DNA of 45,372 nt from Clostridia bacterium (lineage in GTDB: Bacteria > UBA6262 > WVXT01), in NCBI GenBank assembly GCA_009619095.1, contig WJOT01000104.1:1-45372 (forward strand), given 5' to 3'. Of this stretch, positions 18,780-25,922 are shown piece by piece. A program made the position numbers and the translations under genes. Numbering within the stretch: the first letter of the stretch is position 1; the number at the start of each line of letters is the position of its first letter. The notes beneath the pieces were generated by a model, which was not told where the DNA came from, ran no database searches, and worked only from the letters and a program-made list of their open reading frames with translations.

Positions 18780-19198
18780 TTATTTGCTAAATATTTTTGA
18801 ATATGGTCAACAAATTTATGAAAATCATCAAGCCTTTGCAGCCACTGATAAATTTCACCCCAGTCAATTTCTAAATATCCATGGACAAGAATATTGCGAA
18901 GACCAGCGACTGAGGCAAAACTCTTGGCAAAGTCGAGTGGAATAATATTTGACTCTCCGAGTTTAATAATGGCACTATAATAGTCAGTCGGTTTCTCAAT
19001 ATCTTCAACAGAAATAATCCTGTTAGCAATATCTATGCAACATTGACAAGCAAGCTCTAAATTTCGCTCTACAATCGCCCGTAGATTAGAATCCTCAACA
19101 AGTTCTTTTTGTGTCTTTTCTTTAAGAGCTTCTAAGTCGCTTAAGCAACTTCTCAGTTTTTCTAAGCGCCTCTCTACTCCGCTGAACTCTGGTGGCAT
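18776..19198 (-). CDS. hepT: HepT-like HEPN ribonuclease toxin (DUF86)
   Basis: A 140-residue all-helical HEPN protein with the catalytic R-x4-H-x-Y motif in RNILVHGYLEID (about 106-117). In the MntA-HepT system HepT is an RNase, and the antitoxin MntA inactivates it by adding AMP to the tyrosine of this motif. The ATG at 19198 has AAGGAGGG five bases upstream. It overlaps the antitoxin gene by 77 bases, a longer overlap than usual but common in these pairs. All motif residues are present, so the toxin is probably functional. Confidence 0.88.
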   Translation of the reverse strand: MPPEFSGVERRLEKLRSCLSDLEALKEKTQKELVEDSNLRAIVERNLELACQCCIDIANRIISVEDIEKPTDYYSAIIKLGESNIIPLDFAKSFASVAGLRNILVHGYLEIDWGEIYQWLQRLDDFHKFVDHIQKYLANK

Positions 19199-19589
19199 AA
19201 TTCCCTCCTTTTATTATGTCTTCGCGTTGTTTTCTTAAAATCGGAAGATAATCGAAATATCGGCTTAAAGTATCGGCTTCAAATTCAACTTTTGTGTATT
19301 TGTCTTTGGCAAAAATTATCTTTCCTGAGCTAATAACATTGTATTGGAGCTCTACTGGTGCCTTATTTAAGATGACCAGATCAACTTGCGAAGTATTTAA
19401 TAACTCGCATATTTGGTGGGTCAGCTGATATTTGTATGCCAGAGGGGATTTTTGTGGAAGTAAAACGGCTATATCGTAATCGCTAATCGGTCCGGTGCGA
19501 CTACTGACCTGAGAGCCAAATAGATAGGCTAATAGTACCTTCTGTTTATTGAAAAACATTTCCAGTGCTTTTAATTTATCCTGTTCCAT
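19122..19589 (-). CDS. mntA: MntA-like minimal nucleotidyltransferase antitoxin
   Basis: A 155-residue protein with the minimal nucleotidyltransferase signature GS-x10-D-x-D in FGSQVSSRTGPISDYDIAVL (about 25-44), which coordinates the metals for AMP transfer to HepT. The C-terminal helices (YATRVQRSREALRKTEKLL) overlap the hepT start. It is first in the pair, and a near-consensus promoter with an overlapping palindrome lies upstream, consistent with autoregulation. There is no good Shine-Dalgarno at the ATG at 19589. Confidence 0.88.
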   Translation of the reverse strand: MEQDKLKALEMFFNKQKVLLAYLFGSQVSSRTGPISDYDIAVLLPQKSPLAYKYQLTHQICELLNTSQVDLVILNKAPVELQYNVISSGKIIFAKDKYTKVEFEADTLSRYFDYLPILRKQREDIIKGGNYATRVQRSREALRKTEKLLKRLRSS

Positions 19590-19606
19590 TTAATTGTGTG
19601 GCAATC

Positions 19607-19651
19607 GTTCATTTTTTGAACATTATACAGAATTGCTGGTATTTTTGTCAA
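19607..19651 (-). promoter_or_regulatory. Promoter and palindromic operator of mntA-hepT
   Basis: On the minus strand TTGACA (19646-19651) and TATAAT (19622-19627) are separated by 18 bases. A perfect inverted repeat GTTCA-N5-TGAAC (19607-19621) begins immediately after the -10 box and covers the expected transcription start, a good position for a repressor such as the antitoxin complex. Confidence 0.8.
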
Positions 19652-19684
19652 GTAAATTTTAGAGGTCGGTTTTATCCAACCCGA

Positions 19685-19708
19685 GGGCTCAATGAATTGA
19701 GCCCCTAC
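19685..19708 (-). repeat. GTAG-headed hairpin
   Basis: On the minus strand GTAG is followed by a 9-base perfect stem (GGGCTCAAT / ATTGAGCCC) around TC. It lies between the mannosyltransferase stop and the mntA promoter. Confidence 0.8.
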
Positions 19709-19716
19709 AGAAATAG

Positions 19717-20421
19717 TCAGTTGATTAAACTTAGGCGAAGTTTCCAGACTAAAAAGAAGGCTTGAAAAATGATTCTTTTTGAAATTTTAGATGTGCCGTG
19801 GGTGCGGTCAATAAAAGTGACAGGAACTTCTTTGAGGGAAAATCCCTTTTTCCACAATCTGTACTTCATTTCTATTTGAAATGCGTATCCATCAGAAATA
19901 ATTTTATCCAGGTCTATCTTTTCCAGAACTTTCCTCCGATAACAGTTAAATCCGCCTGTGGAATCGAAAATCGGAAGCCCAGTTACCATCCTTACATAAA
20001 TATTGGCTCCTTGACTGAGGATGAGCCTATGGAGAGGCCAATTTTGAATTCCACCATCCTTGATATATCGAGAGCCAATTACCAGACCATATTCTTTTGC
20101 TTCTTCCAGAAGGTCGATTAGATATTTCGGCTGATGGGAAAAGTCAGCATCCATCGTAAATACGAGGTCATAATTATTCTCCAGAGCGTACTTGAATCCG
20201 GTAATGTAAGCTGTTCCCAGACCAAGTTTGCCTGGGCGATGGATTACAGATACTTCTGGATACTTCTTTGCTAACCCATCAGCTATTCTACCTGTGTTAT
20301 CGGGGGAATTATCATCAATGATTAAGACATGGAAGTCCTTGTTTAATTTCCGTATTTCTTCTATTAGTCTTTCAATATTTTCCTTCTCGTTGTATGTGGG
20401 GATTATGATTATTGATTTCAT
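19717..20421 (-). CDS. Polyprenol-phosphate mannosyltransferase-like GT2
   Basis: A 234-residue soluble GT2 of the DPM1 type that transfers a hexose, usually mannose, from its nucleotide donor to polyprenyl phosphate. Motifs are SIIIIPTYNEKENIERLIEE (3-22), LIIDDNSPDNTG, the DAD metal-binding site in FTMDADFSHQPKYL (about 88-101), and GSRYIKDGGIQNWPLHR. KISKRIIFQAF near the end is typical. It lacks the C-terminal membrane domain of longer DPM/GtrB enzymes. A GTAG hairpin lies 8 bases upstream of the start and no Shine-Dalgarno is evident. It may supply lipid-linked sugars for periplasmic glycosylation. Confidence 0.9.
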   Translation of the reverse strand: MKSIIIIPTYNEKENIERLIEEIRKLNKDFHVLIIDDNSPDNTGRIADGLAKKYPEVSVIHRPGKLGLGTAYITGFKYALENNYDLVFTMDADFSHQPKYLIDLLEEAKEYGLVIGSRYIKDGGIQNWPLHRLILSQGANIYVRMVTGLPIFDSTGGFNCYRRKVLEKIDLDKIISDGYAFQIEMKYRLWKKGFSLKEVPVTFIDRTHGTSKISKRIIFQAFFLVWKLRLSLIN

Positions 20422-20428
20422 TTATAAC

Positions 20429-20602
20429 GCAGAGCTTCGCTCTGCAGCTACATTCTGCACAATTTGAAATTGTGCCTACAAAACCATTTCTGCACGGTTG
20501 AAACCGTGCCTACAAATACATTGTGCATCCCGATTTTCAATCGGGAAATTTGTGCCTACAAATCCTACATTTAATTACGGGTTCGATGAATCGAACCCCT
20601 AC
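20429..20602 (-). repeat. Cluster of five GTAG-headed hairpins
   Basis: Five elements at 20429-20451, 20457-20479, 20492-20513, 20523-20559 and 20578-20602, all with GTAG 5' of the stem on the minus strand. Stems differ (GCAGAGC, GCACAATTT, GCACGGTTT, a nested CCCGATT stem, GGGTTCGAT) but are internally complementary. The GTAG of the last element supplies the TAG stop of the decarboxylase gene (20599-20601). Nothing else is seen in the gap. Confidence 0.85.
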
Positions 20603-21528
20603 AGAGTTTTTTTGAAATATTCTATTGTTTTCTGGAGGCCTTCTTCCAGGGGAACTCTGGGAGACCAATTCAACAGTTTTTTTGCTTTGGTTATATCTGG
20701 TCGCCTAATTTTGGGGTCGTCTACAGGAAGGGGTTTATGAACTATTTTGCTTTTACTCTTTGTTAACTTTAGGATGAATTCTGCAAAATCATTAACGGTC
20801 ATTTCTTGAGGATTCCCTAAGTTAATGGGCTCATTGATATTGGAAAGGAGAAACTTATAGATGCCTTGAACCATATCTGAAACGTAACAGAAACTCCTGG
20901 TCTGTGCGCCATCACCGAATACGGTAAGAGGTTTCCCTTCTAAAGCCTGGTTAATAAACGTGGGAACGACACGACCGTCTTTTTTCCTCATTCTGGGACC
21001 ATAAGTGTTAAAGATTCTGGCAATCTTTGTGTCAATTTTGTGATAATAGTGGTAAGCCATAACCATCGCTTCAGCAAAACGTTTAGACTCATCGTACACG
21101 CCTCGAGGACCAACGGAATTAACATTGCCCCAGTAATCTTCCTTCTGGGGGCTAACCAGAGGGTCTCCATAGACTTCCGATGAAGAGGCTAACAAAAATT
21201 TTGCTTTCTTCTCCTTTGCCAGTCCAAGCGCTTTGTGTGTCCCTAAGGAACCTACCTTCAAGGTCTGGATGGGTAGTTCTTGATAGTCTATCGGGCTGGC
21301 AGGAGAGGCGAAATGTAGTATTGCATCAAGTTTGCCTTCAATGAAGATATACTCTGTCACATCATGGTGGATAAACTTAAACTTCTCATTTCCCATGAGA
21401 TGGGTGATGTTGTCAGTATTTCCGGTTATTAAGTTATCTATGCAAATTACGCTATGTCCTTCATTTATCAAGAAATCGCATAAGTGCGAGCCTAAAAATC
21501 CAGCGCCGCCTGTTACTACTATTCTCAT
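20599..21528 (-). CDS. uxs: UDP-glucuronate decarboxylase (UDP-xylose synthase)
   Basis: A 309-residue NAD-dependent extended [23 protein letters not shown] is the dinucleotide site, [20 protein letters not shown] and [18 protein letters not shown] are diagnostic for UXS-type enzymes, the active site is YDESKRFAE, and [20 protein letters not shown] closes the lobe. It decarboxylates UDP-glucuronate to UDP-xylose, using the product of the nearby ugd gene. I choose the ATG at 21528, which follows GGAGGGAAA and begins exactly at the Rossmann strand; the frame extends 10 residues further without support. The stop comes from a GTAG hairpin. Confidence 0.93.
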   Translation of the reverse strand: MRIVVTGGAGFLGSHLCDFLINEGHSVICIDNLITGNTDNITHLMGNEKFKFIHHDVTEYIFIEGKLDAILHFASPASPIDYQELPIQTLKVGSLGTHKALGLAKEKKAKFLLASSSEVYGDPLVSPQKEDYWGNVNSVGPRGVYDESKRFAEAMVMAYHYYHKIDTKIARIFNTYGPRMRKKDGRVVPTFINQALEGKPLTVFGDGAQTRSFCYVSDMVQGIYKFLLSNINEPINLGNPQEMTVNDFAEFILKLTKSKSKIVHKPLPVDDPKIRRPDITKAKKLLNWSPRVPLEEGLQKTIEYFKKTL

Positions 21529-21571
21529 TTTCCCTCCTAACCACAGAATTGAAACCAAGCAAAGATGCTCT

Positions 21572-21606
21572 GCATCCCGATTTTCAATCGGGAAAATTGT
21601 GCCTAC
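21572..21606 (-). repeat. GTAG-headed hairpin, long nested type
   Basis: On the minus strand GTAGGCACAAT leads into a CCCGATT-GAAA-ATCGGG stem. It is nearly the same as the elements at 20523 and 23345, so this subtype is copied with sequence conservation. Confidence 0.8.
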
Positions 21607-21679
21607 AAAGAATTCCCTCTGCTATATTGCAGGAATATTTCTTGATGACCTTCTGTTTGGCATTAGCTGACTCCCCTCA

Positions 21680-22336
21680 TCAAAAAGTAGCCTGTCCCCT
21701 TTTTTGCAAAATTGTATCTAACCTTTTCTGAACACAAGAACTAATCTTAGAATTGGGTATTTTTCTTACCCATTCTTTTGCTTTCTTGAAACTAAACGAT
21801 TTAGGAAAATACAACTCAGGAAAGTAACTAAATTGTTTTTTCTTACGTGCGGAAAGGTATAAACTATCAACTAATGCTTTCTCTGGCTTCGCTATCAGGA
21901 AACTCCCCGTTTCCTTATACCAAATAAATCCATCAAAAAATGAGGGTGCTATACGGTGAACAGAAAAGGTTCCTATTTTCGTTTGAATTATCTTTGTATG
22001 AGCAGTTGAGGCAAGAGTAATTACCTGAGGAATCTGCTCAACTATGCCATACAAATGCAATGCACTTATAAAAGAAACATACGCTCGATGTCCGGGAAGT
22101 AGAAAAGGAATCACGCTATAAGCACTTAAGCGTTCTTTACTGACTTCAGCCCAAATGCCACGGTATACTTTAAAGACCACTCCTTCCCTTTGGAGAAAAT
22201 TGAGTGCCTGGGTTGTGGTGGATAAAGATTTCCCTGAGAGAGAAGACAATGCGCTTGTTGTAAACACAGGTTGATGCAATTGCTTAATAAATCGCAAAAT
22301 GGATAGTCTAGACATATGTTTTTCGGATTTCCTCAA
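21680..22336 (-). CDS. abiEi: AbiEi-like antitoxin (type IV toxin-antitoxin)
   Basis: A 218-residue protein with an N-terminal winged helix (FTTSALSSLSGKSLSTTTQAL, then LQREGVVFKVYRGIWA) and the AbiEi core: GHRAYVSFISALHLYGIVEQ, TIGTFSVHRI-like and AKPEKALVDSLYLSA. In AbiE systems this protein represses its operon and counteracts AbiEii. The gene order is reversed from the usual abiEi-abiEii order; here the toxin comes first and the genes overlap by 29 bases. The last six residues (RGQATF) and the stop are encoded by a 23-bp repeat, so the natural C-terminus may have been replaced. Confidence 0.85.
   Translation of the reverse strand: MRKSEKHMSRLSILRFIKQLHQPVFTTSALSSLSGKSLSTTTQALNFLQREGVVFKVYRGIWAEVSKERLSAYSVIPFLLPGHRAYVSFISALHLYGIVEQIPQVITLASTAHTKIIQTKIGTFSVHRIAPSFFDGFIWYKETGSFLIAKPEKALVDSLYLSARKKKQFSYFPELYFPKSFSFKKAKEWVRKIPNSKISSCVQKRLDTILQKRGQATF
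21682..21704. repeat. Left 23-bp inverted repeat of the AbiE module
   Basis: Reads aaaaagtagcctgtccccttt..., the exact reverse complement of 23235-23257 over 23 bases. It overlaps the 3' end of abiEi. Confidence 0.9.
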
Positions 22337-23084
22337 TAAAATTAGCTACTTTTAGTTTGACTTCATCCCATAAAGAGGATGAATTATACATAGCTTGATC
22401 TTCGGATGACAAATAAGAAATCACTGTATCCCGAAATTGCTCAAAACTCATCTCAAACACATTTTCATACGCTTTTGTCAATTTAGCACTATTTATTTTA
22501 ATTTCTTTTGTCTTGCGAGGAACATATTGAGAACTCAAAGTATACAAATCAAAAATGTCTCTTGCTTGGATTACAACTCTTGTAGAAAGAGCTTCTATCT
22601 TCTGAACTATTGTAGATAGAATATCATAATGGGAAACTATCAGAGGAGACAATTTGTATGAACGTAAAATGGAAACTGATACAGGCTCGGCAACACTATT
22701 TCCTTTGAATCCTCTGCGCGAAAATTCAACCTTAGTAAAAAGGTCTTCATTTGCAGAGGTAATTAAATGAATTTTAAATCTTTGTGTTGTCTGGGTTTGT
22801 TTTGCCTTCTTAATGTCAGGGGAAATAACTCTTTCAATTCCAAATGATTTAAGGCTATCTTGAAAAGATACAGATTGTAGTGTCTTCATAACCACATCGC
22901 GTAACTCCTCTACTTTTATGGTATGAATATCTAAATCCATATCTTCTGAGTAACGAAAATTATTAAAGAAAAAACGTAAATTTACCCCTCCTTTAAGGGC
23001 GTAATAATTTGTTCTAACCCTCTTGCCAAACCATCTTAAAAATTCCAGATGAAAGACTTCTCTTAATTGTAAAGAAGTATACAT
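22308..23084 (-). CDS. abiEii: AbiEii-like nucleotidyltransferase toxin
   Basis: A 258-residue DNA polymerase beta-like nucleotidyltransferase. Motif I and II are YALKGGVNLRFFF (about 28-40) and RYSEDMDLDIH (44-54, with the D-x-D pair), then VKFS/VEFSRRGF-type and ILRSYKLSPLIVSHYDILST, and ARDIFDLYTL (about 174-183). AbiEii toxins of this family modify RNA, including tRNA, and cause growth arrest or phage abortive infection. Motifs appear intact. It is the first gene after a strong promoter with a palindromic spacer. There is only a weak GAGA before the ATG and the 5' leader is very short. Confidence 0.88.
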   Translation of the reverse strand: MYTSLQLREVFHLEFLRWFGKRVRTNYYALKGGVNLRFFFNNFRYSEDMDLDIHTIKVEELRDVVMKTLQSVSFQDSLKSFGIERVISPDIKKAKQTQTTQRFKIHLITSANEDLFTKVEFSRRGFKGNSVAEPVSVSILRSYKLSPLIVSHYDILSTIVQKIEALSTRVVIQARDIFDLYTLSSQYVPRKTKEIKINSAKLTKAYENVFEMSFEQFRDTVISYLSSEDQAMYNSSSLWDEVKLKVANFIEEIRKTYV

Positions 23085-23103
23085 TTTTTTCTCAGTATTA
23101 TGT

Positions 23104-23132
23104 ATTATACTTTAGTTATAACTAAATTGCAA
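23104..23132 (-). promoter_or_regulatory. Promoter with palindromic spacer for the AbiE operon
   Basis: On the minus strand TTGCAA (23127-23132) and TATAAT (23104-23109) are 17 bases apart. The spacer contains a perfect 16-base palindrome, TTTAGTTA/TAACTAAA (23111-23126). A repressor bound there would block the promoter directly, which fits AbiEi-type autoregulation. The leader is about 12 bases. Confidence 0.82.
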
Positions 23133-23234
23133 TACATTATTTATACGACATGACCTATTTTAACACTATATTTATTAAACCTTTTTTAATAAAAATAGCA
23201 TTGTTTGTGAGATTTGCCAGCCTTTTTTCCTGAG

Positions 23235-23257
23235 AAAAAGGGGACAGGCTACTTTTT
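23235..23257. repeat. Right 23-bp inverted repeat of the AbiE module
   Basis: Exact reverse complement of 21682-21704. It lies about 100 bases upstream of the AbiE promoter, so the two arms enclose the whole operon including its promoter. The 100 bases between are AT-rich with no other feature seen. Confidence 0.9.
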
Positions 23258-23270
23258 CGGACAATGGAGC

Positions 23271-23379
23271 GGGTTCAATGAATTGAACCCCTACAATTTT
23301 TAGATTAGATGCACAGATTGAATTTGTGCCTACAAATACATTTTGCATCCCGATTTTCAATCGGGAAATTTGTGCCTAC
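23271..23379 (-). repeat. Three GTAG-headed hairpins
   Basis: Elements at 23271-23294 (stem GGGTTCAAT), 23311-23333 (GCACA-AT, with one mismatch) and 23345-23379 (nested CCCGATT stem). The triplet matches part of the cluster at 20457-20602 in order and type, so the block may have been copied as a unit. Confidence 0.82.
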
Positions 23380-23401
23380 AAATATATTCTGCGTGTCACC
23401 T

Positions 23402-24745
23402 TTACGTGGAACGGCCGATGCTTTTATAGATAAAGCCCAGGCGTTTCATCTTTTCAGGCTCGAAGATGTTCCTTCCATCAACTATAATGGGAGCTTTCAT
23501 CAATCTCTTAATCTTCTTAAGGTCGAGTCTTTTAAACTCTTCCCATTCGGTGAGAATTACCAGGGCATCACATCCATTTGCAGTGTCGTATGAATCTTTA
23601 CAATAGGTAACTTCTTTCAGGATTCCCCTGGCAACTGGAATTGCTACTGGATCGTAAGCTTTAATTTTTGCCTCTTCTTTCTGGAGCATTTGAATTATCT
23701 CAATTGAAGGAGCATTTCTCATATCATCGGTATTGGGCTTGAAAGCAAGTCCTAATATCCCGATTGTCTTATCTTTTATATTCCATACTACATCTCTAAC
23801 TTTACTTACCAGAAGCTCTCTCTGCTGGCGGTTTATCTTTTCCACAACCTTGAGGAGCTCGAAGTCATAACCTAACCTCTGTGTAATTCCTACAAATGCC
23901 TGCAAATCTTTAGGTAAACAGGCTCCACCAAAACCGACCCCGGCATTGAGAAAATCCCGTCCAATCCTTTTGTCGCAGGGTATCCCCTCAGCAACTTTCT
24001 TTATATCGGCACCTGCCTTTTCGCAAATATTGGCAATAGAGTTTATGTAGGAAATCTTCATTGCTAAGAATGAATTGGAGGCATGTTTGATTATCTCTGC
24101 ACTCTCAATATCTGTAACGATGATTGGAGCATCGAGAGGCTGGTATAGTTCTCTCATAATCCTTTCTGCTTTCTTAGATCCTACTCCCAAGACGATACGG
24201 TCGGGATGCATAGTATCATACACTGCCGAGCCTTCACGTAGAAATTCGGGATTGGAAACAATGTCAAAATTGATACTTTTCTTATTATTCAATTTTACTG
24301 TGCGGGAAATCCACTTCCCTGTCTCTACTGGCACTGTGCTTTTCTCCACTATTATCTTGTAACCCTTCATTGTTTGAGCTACTTCCCGGGAGACAGCTTC
24401 AATAAAACAGAGGTCTGCTTCTCCATCCGGTTTGGGAGGGGTGTTAACAGCAATAAAGATAATTTCTGAATTGTTAACTCCTTCCTTGATATTCGTAGTA
24501 AAAGAAAGCCTGCCAGCACGGATATTTCTCTTTACAAGTTCTTCCAAGCCAGGCTCGTATATGGGTATCTCTCCCCTGTTCAAGCTGGCTATTTTCTCTT
24601 CATTGTTGTCCACGCAAATCACTCTATTTCCCAATTCTGCCAGGCAAGCTCCGGTAACCAGTCCCACATGGCCGGTTCCGATTATGCTCACCTTTTTGCC
24701 TTTTCTCTTCTTCTTAATTTTTTTCTTTTTGGACAATTTAACCAT
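23402..24745 (-). CDS. ugd: UDP-glucose 6-dehydrogenase
   Basis: A 447-residue NAD-dependent enzyme that oxidises UDP-glucose to UDP-glucuronate. VSIIGTGHVGLVTGACLAEL is the NAD site, VNTPPKPDGEADL and EKSTVPVETG are typical, ASNSFLAMKISYIN carries the catalytic lysine region, and GVGFGGACLPKD holds the catalytic cysteine. The C-terminal lobe has GLAFKPNTDDMRNAPSIEI. I choose the ATG at 24745 with AGGAG upstream. A lysine-rich leader (KLSKKKKIKKKRKGKK) precedes the Rossmann strand and is unusual. UDP-glucuronate also feeds UDP-xylose synthesis by the gene at 20599. A GDP-mannose dehydrogenase is less likely given the uxs partner. Confidence 0.92.
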   Translation of the reverse strand: MVKLSKKKKIKKKRKGKKVSIIGTGHVGLVTGACLAELGNRVICVDNNEEKIASLNRGEIPIYEPGLEELVKRNIRAGRLSFTTNIKEGVNNSEIIFIAVNTPPKPDGEADLCFIEAVSREVAQTMKGYKIIVEKSTVPVETGKWISRTVKLNNKKSINFDIVSNPEFLREGSAVYDTMHPDRIVLGVGSKKAERIMRELYQPLDAPIIVTDIESAEIIKHASNSFLAMKISYINSIANICEKAGADIKKVAEGIPCDKRIGRDFLNAGVGFGGACLPKDLQAFVGITQRLGYDFELLKVVEKINRQQRELLVSKVRDVVWNIKDKTIGILGLAFKPNTDDMRNAPSIEIIQMLQKEEAKIKAYDPVAIPVARGILKEVTYCKDSYDTANGCDALVILTEWEEFKRLDLKKIKRLMKAPIIVDGRNIFEPEKMKRLGFIYKSIGRST

Positions 24746-24822
24746 CCTATTTTTCTCCTGTCTTAAGAATATGATAGACGTATAGAGAGGCTTGGGCCCG
24801 TCCCTCCATGGTTTTGAGAATC

Positions 24823-24955
24823 GGGCGACCACAAGGGTCGCCCCTACGCGATTCGCAAGGACTCCAGAATCTTTTGGAGTAGCGAAACTTGTTTCGCGTT
24901 AATAACGCAGAGCAAGTTCTGCTACTCCTAAGACGCTCCGATGAATCGGAGCTAC
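24823..24955. repeat. Cluster of four GTAG-headed hairpins, both orientations
   Basis: Elements at 24823-24847 (minus, stem GGGCGACC), 24879-24897 (plus, GCGAAAC/GTTTCGC), 24906-24925 (minus, imperfect GCAGA stem) and 24935-24955 (minus, GCTCCGAT). They fill the 220-base gap between rfbD and ugd. Confidence 0.82.
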
Positions 24956-24967
24956 TCCTTATAATCG

Positions 24968-25867
24968 CTACCCAATTTCTTTTAGATAATCTTTTAAAGC
25001 TTCCTTCCAGTGCCTTAGCGACTTCCAGCCCTGGAGTTTCCATACACCGTTCTCCAGAACGGAAAACTTAGGACGTCTTGCCGGTCTATTTAGCTCCTCA
25101 GAAGTAATAGGTTTCACACGGACATTCGAGTCCTGGAGAATCTCTGTTGCAAATTCATACCAGGAACATTGTCCACTATTTGTAATATGCCAAATTCCAT
25201 ATAGACTTGCCCTGGTGCTGGAATCTTTGCCCTCTGTTCCTATAAGCTGGGCAATGGCTCGGGCGAGGTCTTTTGTATAAGTCGGTGAACTTATCTGGTC
25301 ATTTACAACTTCTATCTCTTTTTTCTGTTTTGCCAGTTTTAAGATTGTATCTACAAAATTTTTCCCGTTTTTTCCAAAAAGCCAGGAACTGCGAACTATA
25401 TAAAATCTATTCAAAAGAGAGTTAACATACAACTCTCCCCAGTATTTTGATTTAGCATAGACGCTTTGAGGGTCTGGTTTATCAAACTCTAAATATGGCT
25501 CGCCTTTCTCTCCATTAAACACAAAATCTGTGCTGATGTAGAGTAGCTCGATATCGAATCTCTGGCAGGCAAGAGCAATATTGCGTGTCCCTAAAGCATT
25601 GATTCTAAATGCTAAATCCCTATTCGTTTCGCACCCATCTACATCAGTATAAGCAGCAGCATGGATAACTATATCCGGGTTTATCCTGGTGACTTCTCTA
25701 TAAGTTTTCGCGTTGTCAGTGATGTCAAGGGTAAGAGTGGAAAACCGGGAACTCAGGGATGGTGGAAATGTCTCCTTATCTAAAAGATATAATTCCTGAC
25801 CCTCAGAAAGAACCTCCACTAAATCTCTTCCCAGCATTCCACAAGCACCGGTAATAAGAATGCGCAT
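24968..25867 (-). CDS. rfbD: dTDP-4-dehydrorhamnose reductase
   Basis: The last enzyme of dTDP-L-rhamnose synthesis, reducing dTDP-4-dehydrorhamnose. The 299-residue SDR has RILITGACGMLGRDLVEVLS at the N-terminus, DIVIHAAAYTDVDGCE, the catalytic YxxxK in SVYAKSKYWGE, and FYIVRSSWLFGKNGKNFVDT with DQISSPTYTKDLA, all diagnostic for RmlD. Length is normal. It lies 35 bases downstream of rfbB across a 7-base tandem repeat that leaves no good ribosome site. Confidence 0.95.
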   Translation of the reverse strand: MRILITGACGMLGRDLVEVLSEGQELYLLDKETFPPSLSSRFSTLTLDITDNAKTYREVTRINPDIVIHAAAYTDVDGCETNRDLAFRINALGTRNIALACQRFDIELLYISTDFVFNGEKGEPYLEFDKPDPQSVYAKSKYWGELYVNSLLNRFYIVRSSWLFGKNGKNFVDTILKLAKQKKEIEVVNDQISSPTYTKDLARAIAQLIGTEGKDSSTRASLYGIWHITNSGQCSWYEFATEILQDSNVRVKPITSEELNRPARRPKFSVLENGVWKLQGWKSLRHWKEALKDYLKEIG

Positions 25868-25880
25868 ACTAACTCTCGCT

Positions 25881-25922
25881 TTTAGCTTTTAGCTTTTAGC
25901 TTTTAGCTTTTAGCTTTTAGCT
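25881..25922. repeat. Heptanucleotide tandem repeat (6 x TTTAGCT)
   Basis: Six perfect tandem copies of TTTAGCT. On the minus strand it encodes the final residues of RfbB (KLKAKS) and the stop codon (25903-25905), then continues into the gap before rfbD. A change in copy number would alter the C-terminus of RfbB. Confidence 0.92.

Noticed and set aside
20429-20602. Possible CRISPR or riboswitch in a repeat-rich gap
   Set aside because: The repeats are individually palindromic with a GTAG head and variable stems; there is no constant repeat plus spacer and no conserved riboswitch core.
24746-24832. Longer N-terminus of the UDP-glucose dehydrogenase
   Set aside because: The extra 29 codons are unlike the family and lie upstream of a good AGGAG site for the ATG at 24745.
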